From Mallotus nudiflorus (Eukaryota > Streptophyta > Magnoliopsida > Malpighiales > Euphorbiaceae), in assembly GCA_947683625.1 (NCBI GenBank), contig CANTUR010000620.1, forward strand, positions 186,001 to 250,000: 64,000 bases of DNA, in the 5' to 3' direction. Both the position numbers and the translations under genes were made by a program. The notes under the pieces were generated by a model that worked only from the letters and a program-made list of their open reading frames with translations, was not told where the DNA came from and made no database searches. This document shows, in pieces, positions 1 through 9,693 of the stretch (the stretch's first letter is position 1; the number at the start of each line of letters is the position of its first letter).

Positions 1-119
1 AGTGCATGAAATTTATTGCAATTTGTTCTCTTTATCAACAAAGAAATGGCAGAGATGATGAATCTTGTGCTTCACTATGGGGCTAATGGTCGAATGAGAA
101 TTACACTAGATATAAAAGT
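1..119 (+). pseudogene. MULE transposase, 5' fragment (left of solo LTR)
   Basis: This is the extreme left piece of a Mutator-like (mudrA-type) transposase. The readable segment from about position 16 contains 'LVLHYG' followed by a short hydrophilic stretch, which resembles the N-terminal domain of plant MuDR proteins where a beta-strand with H/Y-G precedes the variable region. The reading frame is broken at 119/120 by a long terminal repeat and resumes at 3354. The five bases AAAGT are present at both edges, so the two pieces were once contiguous. The start codon and the terminal inverted repeat of the MULE lie outside the window. Assignment rests mainly on continuity with the clear transposase to the right. 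Confidence 0.5.
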
Positions 120-540
120 TGTAATATCCCGTGTTTTTTTAAAATATTTTTACACTGTACCGGGATATGCAGTGTCAATAATTTTGTATATATATTATGA
201 TATTTTATTGAGTTGATATGTATTTAAAATCTATTTTAATTACTATGTATTATTTTCAGTGTTTTACGTAAAATTTTCCCGGGACTTGCATTTTCGGGGA
301 AATTTTCACATAAACAATGTATTATTAATTATTTTAAATATATTTTCGGACTTGCATGAACTCATGCGTATTTTTAAATACTAAATAAAGTCTACGTGTG
401 TGTATATTTATTTAATTAGGGTTTAATACATAAAACCCTAATATTGTATTATTTATTTATTATTATTTAATTATTTTATTTATTATTAAATTATTAAAAT
501 TTATTTTTTTTATTATTATTATTTTATTAATATTTAATTA

Positions 541-672
541 TTTTATTTTATTTTATTTTCTTTTCTTTTTCTTTTTCTTTTTTTCTTTTTTTTTCCTTTT
601 TCTTTCTTTTTCTTTTTCTTTTTCTTTCCTTTTTCTTTCTTTTTCTTTTTCTTCTTCTCCTTCTTCCTTCTC
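541..672 (+). repeat. CT-rich (pyrimidine) tract in LTR A1
   Basis: Long run of T with interspersed C, grading into TTCTCC-rich sequence and then the GC-rich leader. The same tract exists at the matching place in LTR A2 (about 45896-45990) with different lengths. It generates Lys/Arg/Glu-rich spurious reading frames on the opposite strand. Confidence 0.85.
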
Positions 673-940
673 CCGCGCCCGACGACCACCACCCATTCCC
701 TCCCGCTGCAACTCCGGCCACCTACCGTCGGTGTGCCTCCCGGCTTGCCACCGCCGTTCCCAGCCGTCCTCCGCCGCTCCCAGCCGTCCTCCGCCGCCTC
801 CAGCTCCTTTCCCCGGCGTCGGCAGCTCCATTCTTCCTCTTTTGGCCGAAAATCAACCCTTCACCGTTTCTCCCTCCTCCGGCCACCGTTTTCGACACCG
901 CCAATCTCTTTCTTCTCCTTGAGGTCCGGTGAGTGTGATT
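673..940 (+). promoter_or_regulatory. GC-rich leader exon and splice donor inside LTR A1
   Basis: A GC-rich island of about 250 bp lies in otherwise AT-rich LTR sequence, directly after the CT-rich tract, and ends in CCG|GTGAGTGTGATT with the donor GT at 929-930. AT/T-rich intron-like sequence follows. The same architecture and donor occur in LTR A2 (donor GT 46222-46223). This looks like a transcription start region, an untranslated first exon and an intron beginning within the LTR. No TATA box is certain and no acceptor was identified. Confidence 0.4.
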
Positions 941-3353
941 ATAGCTTTGGTTTGAGCTAAAATGGTCTAGAATTGCTTAGGTTTCGAATTTTTAATTTCG
1001 TCACATTAGGGTTTTTGATTATTTTGAGCTTCGAATTGGATGATTCATGGAAACTTTCTTCACAAATGTTGTTCCTAGTAGTTCAATCCATATTTATGAA
1101 TTTTTGTAGAATTTTTGGAGATTATTTGGATTTTTGGGTATTTTTGAATATTTTAATATTATTTTCTAATTTTCGGAAATTAATTATTTAAATTATGAAA
1201 TTGGAGTTTATGGTTGAATTAGGTGTTGAAATGAATTATAGGAATTTATTTGGAATTTTTATGAATTTCTAAATATTTATTTTGAATTATTGAAGTTTAT
1301 GTGATTTTGAGAAATTAGGTTAATTGTGTTTTTATTTGAATCTAATTGGTTAATTGAGTTTAATTATTGATATTATTGATAAATATGTTGAGAAAATTAA
1401 TTTTGGATAATTTTATAATTTTTGGTGAATTTTTGAAGTAATTATAGTATATTTATATATATAGGGGTATTTTGGTAATTTTACCCTAAATTGCCTAAAA
1501 ATGTAATTTAATTGGTTTTAATAGTTATTTAAGGTATAAAAATTATTTCTAAAAAATATTTGGTATTTTTAACTAATTAAAACTATTTTTCGGGAATTAT
1601 TTTCAATTATATATATAATATACGGTTTTTCTAATAAAATGAGTTTTATTCGGTTTTTACAGTGTTTCAAGGTTAATTATGTAATTTCTACGTATAAAAT
1701 GTATTTTTGTGATTTAAGGATATTTTTGGTATATCTGGAATTGTTCTATGATTGTGGACCCCGGTCGGCAAATTGTAGTCTGGAGTCCGACCGAGGGGTT
1801 GTGGATTTTTTGTTGAGCTTGTATTTCGAAGTGTGTTTCTTTGCAGGGTCGGCTCTACTCTTTTGAGTAGAGAGATGTCCATTTTACAGGGGAGGTTCTG
1901 CCGAATTTTTGGTAGAATTCTCGTAAAACGTGATATCCAATCGAACCCTAATTCTGTTTCCGTACTTAAATACTCTAGATTGAATTCTAGGATTTCTGTT
2001 AGGGTTTATTCTGATGTCTATTATTTATTGCTTGTTTAGTTGCGCCGAGACCGAGGGCTAATGGACCAGGCCCGTCGGACCTGTCTCGTGGAGTGCATTA
2101 GGTGAGTTACTATACTATATATATATGCTTAGGATGCATGATTTAGAAATGCATGTTTTATGTTGATTAAATATGCATAAATAATTTGATTATTTCTTAA
2201 GTTTATATTAAGTATATTTTTGGTTTATTTTTGGTATATAATAAATTATATGCATGTTTTGTGAATAAAATATATTTAAAATGTTTTTAAATATATTTCC
2301 AGCTTAAGTTATAATTTGATTGAATTCATTTGACATATATATACTCGAAATATACCTGGTTTACTTTTGGTATATTTCCGGTATATATATGGTTTATATT
2401 GTTATTTCATTTATATTCATGCATCATTTATTTTTGTGAATGAATGTTTTATATTTAATGATGAAGGATATCGATAGAACGTGCTACCTAGTGGGCAGCA
2501 CTAGGACCGAGTATGTACCGGTATGCCTATAGTATTTAGGCTATATTACTAACTATTTGTGGATATTGGTTGGATATGATTATTGATGTGTGAGATGTGG
2601 TTTGGAGGTGTGATTGCTGGAGCTCGGTTGACCAAGTGTCTCGGGGCCAGTCTACTGTCCAAATGGATTAAGTGGATATATTTGGATTTAAGTGAGCCTG
2701 TATGGCTAGAGTGTTGTTTAACACTATTTTCTGAGGTTGCGATATTCTAGGGTTCTATGTGATCCTTCATAAACTGGGATTTTTCAGTAAAATATATAAA
2801 AATGATTTTTCTGCATCTGTATGAATTTGCCTGTATATATACCTATTATATATATACTGTTGATTGTATGCATTATCACTTAGTGTGTATGTATATATAT
2901 TATAGTAATTCACTCAGTGAGGTCTGACTCCCCTCCGTTGACTATTTTTCAGGAGAGTCAACTTCTTCAGACCTCAGTAGCAGGTCGATACGCCGGATTT
3001 CTTCCGCCCCGGCTTCTTTATGTAAATTGTCTACTTGAGTCTTATTTATTTTATCTAGACACTGCAGTAGTTGTGAATTAAAGTGTTGGATTTCATGTAT
3101 TTTATTTTAAAGAGATGTATTATGTTGAAACTGGATTTGTATTAAAAGATTATATATTTATGAGATGGGATTTTGATTAAATCCAGTGATGAAAATAATA
3201 TTATGATATTATGATTATTATTTCCGCTGCATATTATATTGTTATTGTTATTATTGCATGATTTATTTTATTTTTAGGCTTGCTACGGGTTCCGGATTCG
3301 AAAGAATTCCCGTTCCCTAGCGCCGGTCATGGCCCCTGTTTTGGGTCGTGACA

Positions 3354-4243
3354 AAAGTGGTAAAATAGCATATAAAAAAGTGGATATAGACTACATTTTG
3401 ATGTTTCAGATATTTGGTATACAAACCTGGATGTAGAATGTGGCATAGGGTGGTAGGTTTATCACCTCTAGAGGGAATAAAAGAAATAGTGGATGACAAA
3501 ATTTGTCAACAAATGCTTGATATAAATAAAGGGCAAGATCATGTTGAAATATATTATGTCAGTGCTGGCCTCTTTTTACATGTAGTGCGACCTGATGTAG
3601 ATGAATATGATTTAAATGAAAAAGATAATGATTTTGTTAATTTACAAGAAGATTATATAGATAATAGTGATGATGCTGTTAACTTAGATAAGGATGTAGA
3701 TATAACTTCTAATAGAGCAAGTGAAATGGAAGATGAAGAAGTTTATTTTAGTTATATGCCATCTGATTATAGTGATAAATAGAGGACACAGAGGAGGTAG
3801 TTAATGGTGCTAAGGACAGTGAGGAAGAGGTTGAATATGAAAAAGATGGGAAGTTAACTTATGTAGATGATAACAGTGATGAAGACTATGATATTGATAA
3901 GTTAACAAAAAATTTGATCAATGATTTGAGGAGTGTTAATAATGAATTAGACAATGATACAGAGGATAATGATTACCAAGTTTTAAAAGCAGAAGAAGAT
4001 ACTGATTCATAATTTTCTAGTGAGCACAGTGAACTATATAATGACCATGAAGGATTAGATGATGATATTTTTCATACTGGTGGGAATTCTATTGGTTTAG
4101 GAGGCATTAGGGATAGAAGTACTAGTAACAGGGATTAAGGTTTAGGGAATGTTGGTTTAGAGAATGCTGGTGTAGGGGGTACTGGAGAAAGGGATGGAGG
4201 TTTAGGGAATGCTGGTTCAGAGAATACTAGAGTAGGGGGTAAT
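3354..4243 (+). pseudogene. MULE transposase, N-terminal and acidic region
   Basis: This continues the transposase after the solo LTR. The first open stretch (about 3414-3782) includes a tryptophan-containing segment 'RMWHRVVGLSPLEG' and 'HVEIYYV', then a strongly Asp/Glu-rich linker. That is the usual order in plant MULE proteins: MuDR N-terminal domain, then acidic region. A frameshift near 3777-3779 moves the frame. The following segment up to 4243 stays acidic, then becomes a Gly/Asn repeat (GLGN..G units at about 4138-4235), and has in-frame TAA stops near 4011 and 4137. The frame after the shift is the same as that of the next exon segment. Confidence 0.75.
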
Positions 4244-5233
4244 GTGAATGACTTAACTAAGGAAGATTTGAATGAATTCAATGAGAAACCACTACATGAT
4301 AATGACCAAGGTAGCTTGAAAAGATCTAATGATGAACATAATGGAGACAATTTTGACTTCAATGAGAATTTAGGATTCAAAGATCCAAAGCTTTGCAAGG
4401 GGAAGAGGTTTATAAGTGCAGATGTTTTCAGGAAAGCATTACAAGAATGGGTAGTTAAGAGAGGTTATAGTTATACTTTAAACAAAAATAACAAAGAGAG
4501 GGTTTCTACTATGCGTAAAGAAAGGTGTGACTTTAGGATACATGCTTTAAAGCTAAGGGATTGTAATACATTCCAAATTAAGACTTTTAAGCCAAAACAT
4601 TCATGCCCTTGGCAATGGAATAATAATATAATTGCTTCCAAATATCTTACTAAAAAGTGCAAAGAAGATTTACAAGATAATACTAATTGGGAAGTATATG
4701 CAATGCAGAAGAAGATTCAAAGGCAACTTGGGCATAAGATATCTCTTTCAAAATGCTATAGAGCCAAAAGAAGAGCAAATAATCATATTTTTGGAGATGC
4801 TATTGATCAATATAAGAGGCTAAGGGACTATGTAGAAATAATAAGGCACACAAATCTTGGAAGTTGTGTCAAATTGGAAACCACTCTTGACAAAGTAATA
4901 GAGAAGCAAGACCAAACTGAAGAATTTGCTCAAAGACCAAAAGAGATTGTAGTCTTTCATTATATGTTTAATAGATTTGGGCAACAAAAGCTAGGATGTT
5001 TTTCAGGATTGAGACCTATTGTTAGATCGAATGGATGCCATATTAAAACATCAAAAGGTGGACAACTATTATGTGTTGTAGTTCGTGATGGAAATGAAAA
5101 CATGTTTCCTCTTGCAATGGCTATTGTTGACATTGAAGAAAAAGTTTCTTGGAAATGGTTTTTAAATCTACTCTTTGAAGATTTTGGAAGTCCTCAGGAA
5201 ACAAGGTGGATTTTTATGTCTAATCAGCAAAAG
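4244..5233 (+). pseudogene. MULE transposase, zinc/DNA-binding and DDE core (first part)
   Basis: An open stretch of about 330 codons. Residues about 55-122 form the Mutator DNA-binding domain: 'RFISADVFRKALQEW', then 'CDFRIHALK' and 'KPKHSC', giving the C..C..H-x-C pattern. From about residue 236 the MULE transposase fold follows: 'RPIVRSNGCH', 'GGQLLCVVVRDGN' and 'WKWFLNLLFEDFG'. The residue normally catalytic Asp in the (L/I)DGC motif is Asn here (residue 263), and the Asp of the S-D-Q-Q-K motif is also Asn (residue 327). Both are single G-to-A changes, so the enzyme would be inactive even without the stops. An intron begins at about 5234, where the expected GT donor reads GC or GG. The open frame runs to 5278 only because it reads into the intron. 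Confidence 0.88.
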
Positions 5234-5354
5234 GCAATTAAACATTATTTTATTTCTTTTAAATTTAATTTTGATTAGGGTTGAAATTATTTATATGAAA
5301 TTTAATCATTTTAATTATGATTGATGTGGTTGTTGTTTATTGTTGTTATGCTAG

Positions 5355-6306
5355 GGACTAGTGGAGGCTTTTAAGAAAATGATGTCTGGTGTTGAACATA
5401 GACATTGTGTAAAGCATATAGCTGAGAATTTTAAGTTTTTGTATAAGGATTTAACTTACAAAATTTTGTAATGGTCAACTACAGGCATAGAGACTCAAAA
5501 GACATGCCAGTTTCATATGGATAAACTTAAAGAGCTTGAAGTCAAAGCTCATGATTGGTTGATGCAAAAGGATCATTCAAAGTGGGCATGAGCATTTTTT
5601 CTCTCCTAATACTAAATGTGATGCAATTTAGAATAATATATGTGAGTCTTTCAACTCATATATTAAAGTTACAAGAGATATGGCAATATTAAGTATGCTA
5701 CAATGGATTAGGAGAAGGTTGATGAATAGGATATATGTTAAGGCAACTAGAATGAAAAATTATAGAGGTGAACTTTGTCTAGATGCCCAATAAATTTTAA
5801 AGAAGCATAATGTTGAAAGCAGGGATTTTTTTTGCACTACAGCTAGTGAAAGGAGATACAAAGTTGACTTTAGTGACATATGGAATGTGGTTGATCTATC
5901 TAATAACACATGTAGTTGTAGGTATTGGGACCTGATAGGAATACCTTGCAGGCATGTTGTGAGTGCAATTTAGACAAATAGGGAGCAACCTAAAAATTAT
6001 ATTCATCAATATTACTCAAAAGCTACCTACTTATCAGTGTACATGCACATGATATACCCTATTCCAAGCAAGAAAGAATGGGAAAGGATTGATTTTCCTG
6101 ATGTCCACCCTAATGTAGTAAGGAAACCAACAAGTCGACCTAAAAAGAAAAGGATTAAAATTGTAGATGAGCCTAGAAACCCTTATAAGACTTTGATAAG
6201 TGGTGATTTTTTAGTTTGTGGTAATTGTAAACAAGTAGGCCACAATGTAAAAGGATGTAAAGCATCATTAACTAGTGAAATGGCTTGGCAAAGAAGGCAG
6301 AGGTGA
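5355..6306 (+). pseudogene. MULE transposase, C-terminal half with SWIM and CCHC fingers
   Basis: The exon begins after the acceptor CTAG at 5354 with 'GLVEAFKKM' and the conserved 'EHRHCVKHIAENF' segment. 'CESFNSYIK' (near 5640) carries the third acidic residue of the DDE triad, which is retained. A SWIM zinc finger follows at about 5911-5962 (C-x-C, then 'GIPCRHVV'). A CCHC zinc knuckle (C-x2-C-x4-H-x4-C) lies at 6217-6258. At least five in-frame stops and several frameshifts interrupt it. This domain order (DDE, SWIM, knuckle) is typical of plant MULE transposases of about 700-900 residues. Confidence 0.88.
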
Positions 6307-6442
6307 AAAAATTTATCAAGACATACTGCTACATCTAGCTTAAATCAAGTATTTTTTATGAGATTATTGACTTATCATTCATGTTGATAATAAGAATCCC
6401 ATGTCACTCATGTGGTTGTTGGAAAAATTATTGTTAATATGT

Positions 6443-6867
6443 AGGGTGATCGTATAAAAGCTGTAAGAAGGCAACCAACTAGTGCTCATTAACAGACAAT
6501 AGCTTATGGTGTTGTCAAGTCAGCAAGTCAACCTGACCAACATATATCTTACACACCAACTATAGTTCCTGGAAGGCATGGTTAAAGAAATGATGGTCTT
6601 ATGAGATCAACAAGTCAACCTATGCCATCTAAGGTAAAAATATATTTAGTTTAATTTTTTGTGAACTTATACTGAAATTTTAACAAATTTTTTCTACCAT
6701 TACAAACAAATGCAGGTCAATTCAAGCCTCCAAGGCCTCAAGCATACCCTCTAAGGCCTCAAACATCCAATTTTAACATACCCCATTAATCTTACCAAAA
6801 CTCCAAGAGGGCATCTCAGCTTGCATCTTTTGTACCTCCACCTCCTCCTACAAAGAAAAAAAAATGA
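6443..6867 (+). pseudogene. MULE transposase, C-terminal low-complexity exons
   Basis: After a short gap that looks intronic, the segment near 6443-6635 reads as a basic, Ser/Gln/Pro-rich tail with stops and ends at a likely donor (AAGGTAAAAAT). A second block from about 6716 to 6866, behind a CAG acceptor, reads 'KPPRPQAYPLRPQ' and ends in 'PPPPPTKKKK' and a stop. Such Pro/Ser-rich tails are common at the C-terminus of MULE transposases. The function is unknown and the exon limits are approximate. Confidence 0.5.
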
Positions 6868-7627
6868 CAACAGATACAAGGCCATTAACATAATAGATTG
6901 ATTCTATTATTTCAAATATGATGTAAACTATGTGTAATTATTTAAATTATGACAGTGTAAACTGTTATGAACATCATAGTTTTTTTATTTTGAAGTCTAT
7001 TTGGATCAGGTAAACATCACTTATTTTAAAGTGTGTTTGGTTTAGGTCAACATCAATTATTTTCTATTCTAAATATTTATATATCAATACATCAATATAA
7101 TGGAGCTTATTTCATTTTTTGGTTCTTGTTTGGTATTGAAATTAGCATTGGATGTATCAATATACTGCTTATGAAAGTTCATTTCATAAACCACCAACAG
7201 AGAATGTTGTTTTCACCAAACAGTTAACTTTCATTACATAGTCATAAAATAGTTAACAAACTGTTGTGCATCATTTATACATATAATTTTAAAAGCATTT
7301 TTATTGGTTTTATAATATATTTTTATAAGTTTATTTAATTGTTATTAATTTTACTTGCATTTAGCATAATATTAAATAATTTTCTTTTTAAAGAATACAT
7401 TTGTATGTTTGTTTAATACTTAAGCATATTATAGTATCTAATTAAATTACTTGTTGCAGTTTTATGAACTGAAGCTAGTGCACAATTGTGTCTAGAAAGT
7501 CTCTTTGCATAAATTGCGTACATAGGCTAGCATACGACTATGTGATCATCAAGAATCCTACATGCTTTACCACATTATTATGCAAGAAGGTGTACACTAG
7601 CATGATTAAAGCCAAGCCCAATGAAGA
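6868..7627. other. AT-rich interval between MULE genes, no gene seen
   Basis: Between the transposase tail and the convergent GRF gene there is AT-rich sequence without recognisable coding content. A 65-codon open frame at 7488-7685 has no family resemblance. The interval probably belongs to the MULE body because genes of the same kind lie on both sides. Confidence 0.5.
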
Positions 7628-7800
7628 AGCCATGTACACCCCCACCACACATCCATGTATCAGGCCATGCACAAATTTGGAATAGTACACACTTAAGTGC
7701 ATGGCCATGTTCTAGGGTGTGCACATAAAATTAATATACACACTTGCATACACACCCTAGTGCACACTCTTGTGCACGGCCATGCACTAGGGTGTGTACT
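7628..7800. repeat. Cluster of CATGGCCATG/GTGCAC words with a perfect 14-bp hairpin
   Basis: Several copies of short palindromic words (GGCCATGCAC near 7663, GTGCATGGCCATG at 7697, GTGCACGGCCATGCAC at 7772) sit in about 170 bp. Positions 7751-7764 and 7783-7796 are perfect inverted repeats (CACACCCTAGTGCA and its complement) with an 18-bp loop. The same vocabulary (CACGGCCATG, CACGACCATG) appears in the LTR of element E, so this may be a small LTR remnant within the MULE. Confidence 0.7.
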
Positions 7801-7854
7801 CATGAAAAATCTTTCTCTCTAATTTCATTGATGCATTTTAACAAAAACTTTAAT

Positions 7855-8395
7855 TACATAATACACTTCTTTCATTCTAAGGCAAATACAAAATCCCTTT
7901 CCCATATCTATTCCCTTTTCCACATCCACTAACATCATATGCCATAACCACAACTAACAAAAACAACATTACAAATTTATTGTAGCTACATTTGAATTTC
8001 AAGTTCATGCCCTCTTGTTATTCATACTTTTTTAACTCCAATTTTAGCTTAACTATACCATTCTTGTATGCCTACAATTCTATCTCATTCATATTTAATA
8101 TCTCCTTTAATCTAGACAATTCAACACTCATCTCTACTTCTCTTGCTCACCACATCACAATTTCTTCATCCTATTCATTGAAATCGCCATAATTCTCCAT
8201 TCCTGGATATGCACTATCAACCCATTCAAAATATTTGCACCCATGCTTACCTATAAGATCAAAATTTCCACAACCGTGAAATTTTTGCCCATAATTAACC
8301 AAACTTGATGATATCTTCATTGCATATGGCAAACCACAATCACATTTCTTCACAGGCAATGCTAGGGTCCTACTACTTTGAGATAACAAAGTCAT
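7855..8395 (-). pseudogene. GRF-type zinc finger protein with coiled coil and TM tail
   Basis: The frame from 8395 has a GRF zinc finger: CDCG at residues 18-21, then C42 and C53, followed by 'CKYFEWVD', the usual C-x-(F/Y)-F-x-W-x-D ending. Past the stop near 8171, the same strand continues with a Glu/Lys/Leu-rich segment that looks like a short coiled coil ('VELSRLKEILNMNE'). It ends in a hydrophobic run 'MLFLLVVVMAYDV' that resembles a membrane tail near 7945. Small plant proteins with GRF finger, coiled coil and C-terminal hydrophobic tail are widespread. Position and opposite orientation next to the transposase suggest it is the second gene of this MULE. In-frame stops make it a pseudogene. 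Its role in transposition is not known. Confidence 0.75.
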
Positions 8396-8810
8396 CTTTT
8401 CTGCTTTGAATTAAACTTCAATTTATCAAACTAAAATTTATATTTTCCCTAGTGAAAAGACCTAAGAATGTTTAGGAATTCAAAGATTTCAATTGATCAG
8501 AATAATTAGAAATGTTTGGATGAATTATAAATTTTAGGGATTTTTGGGGTTTTAGTCTCCATTTCCACCAACCTTTTTTTTTTTACACATCGGGCACATG
8601 CTATCAGCATGTTTTTTATTTTTTGCCATGTTAGACATAAGTTAGAGCAAAGAGATGCAATTGCCTTTTGCTATGTTAGATTCATTAATTTTAGGTTTTT
8701 GAGAATTTTGGTTTCTTGCTAACCTCAGGTTACCATTTTGTTAGGGTTCAAACCACATGGTACTTATTTATGCTTTTCCCTCTTAAAAATTAAGATATTT
8801 ATAGATACTA
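8396..8810. other. Upstream of GRF gene, probable right end of MULE, nothing coding
   Basis: AT-rich sequence with a poly-T run near 8573-8585. It may contain the promoter of the GRF gene and the right terminal inverted repeat of the MULE. This cannot be tested because the left end lies outside the window. Confidence 0.3.
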
Positions 8811-9205
8811 GTTTTTTCTTTTACGTGCATTGCACGTGATTTATATTATTATTAAATAAATATATTTATAATATTAAGTTAAAAAGTAAAATTACTAAAA
8901 AAATAATAATAAATGTAAAATGATTAAATAAATAAGAAAATAAACAAAAAAATTGTGAAAAAAATAAAATCTTTATTTCAAAAATTTGTTTGCTTCCATT
9001 ATTATATAATACAAATATATATTCATTATTGGTCACAATGTAAACAAATTAAAATAAGAACAATAAAATAAGTATAAAAGAAAAAACTTTTTTTTCTTAA
9101 TTATTTGTGAGTTGTAATATTGCATTTATGAATATAAAATAAAAAATAAATATACATTAATTTTTTTTAATTTTAATATTTAAAGTGAATTTTATAGTTA
9201 TCTAT
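8811..9205. other. AT-rich sequence starting with ACTAG...ACGTGCATTGCACGT palindrome
   Basis: A near-perfect palindrome (ACGTGCA-T-TGCACGT, about 8822-8836) follows TACTAGTTTT and leads into A/T-only sequence. The arrangement resembles the 5' ends of some plant Helitron-like or other non-autonomous elements. A similar start (TACTAGTAAACAACACG) occurs at about 56648. The family call is a weak inference. The interval ends where the retropepsin fragment begins. Confidence 0.3.
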
Positions 9206-9693
9206 TAACAAGCGGAAATGGAATGTGAACGAGACAATGCCTCTAACAGAGATTTGTAACTCCATCATTTTAAGAAAGATTCTAGTCAAGCTAAAAGATC
9301 CATGGAGTTTTACAATCCCTTGTACTCTTGATTCTAAAGAATTACTAAATGCTTGTGTGACTTAGGAGATAGCATTAATCTTATACCTCTTTCTCTTTTC
9401 AGGGAATTGAATCTTGGAGATGTGATCAACACTAATATGACTCTTCCACTTGTTGATCACTCAATTAAAAAACAATATGGAATGGTTGAAGATGTGCTTG
9501 TTTGAGTTGACAAGCTCATATTTCTAATGGACTTTATGATTTTAGAATATGAGCAAAATAAACACTGCCCTTTGATTTTAGGAAGACCCTTTCTTAACTT
9601 CGGAAGGGCATTAATTGATGTTCATGAAGGGAAGATCATGCTAAGAGTTGGTGAGGAGAAAGTTGAGTTCATTAAGTCTAAGTTAATATAGCA
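9206..9693 (+). pseudogene. Element B aspartic protease fragment
   Basis: This is the retropepsin domain of a gypsy polyprotein. The active-site triad region is at 9356-9367 (CDLG, followed by 'DSINLIPLSLF' in place of the usual ASINLMP). Downstream come 'VEDVLV', a stop, 'VDKLIFLMDF', 'PLILGRPFLNFGRALIDVHEG' and 'LRVGEEKVEF', the typical C-terminal half of plant gypsy proteases. The similar region of element E (33828-34300) reads almost the same. The frame stops abruptly at the start of element C's LTR at 9694. Frameshifts and stops make it non-functional. Confidence 0.85.

Larger units (their letters stand above)
120..3353 (+). mobile_element. Solo LTR A1, 3234 bp, probably Ty3/gypsy, inserted in MULE
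   Basis: The block starts TGTAATATCCCG and ends GGGTCGTGACA, i.e. TG...CA ends. It is flanked by a perfect 5-bp duplication AAAGT (115-119 and 3354-3358). No polyprotein, PBS or polypurine tract is present, so this is a solo LTR left by recombination between two LTRs. A second copy lies at 45457-48683 with the same ends and its own target duplication. Inside are a CT-rich tract, a GC-rich leader-like segment (about 675-925) and a consensus-like splice donor at 928-934, which suggests + strand transcription. Near-inverted termini (TGT..ATNYCC / GGGTCGTGACA) resemble Tekay/Del-type chromovirus LTRs, but that lineage call is inference. Confidence 0.9.

Noticed and set aside
553..831. Lys/Arg/Glu-rich and Gly-rich frame on the - strand
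   Set aside because: It is the antisense translation of the CT-rich tract and GC-rich leader of LTR A1; the same artefact appears at 45820-46110 in LTR A2.
731..960. Pro/Ser-rich short frames on + in LTR A1
   Set aside because: No conserved frame is shared with LTR A2; more likely an untranslated leader.
7488..7685. 65-codon + frame between the MULE genes
   Set aside because: No recognisable domain, and it runs into the palindromic-word cluster.
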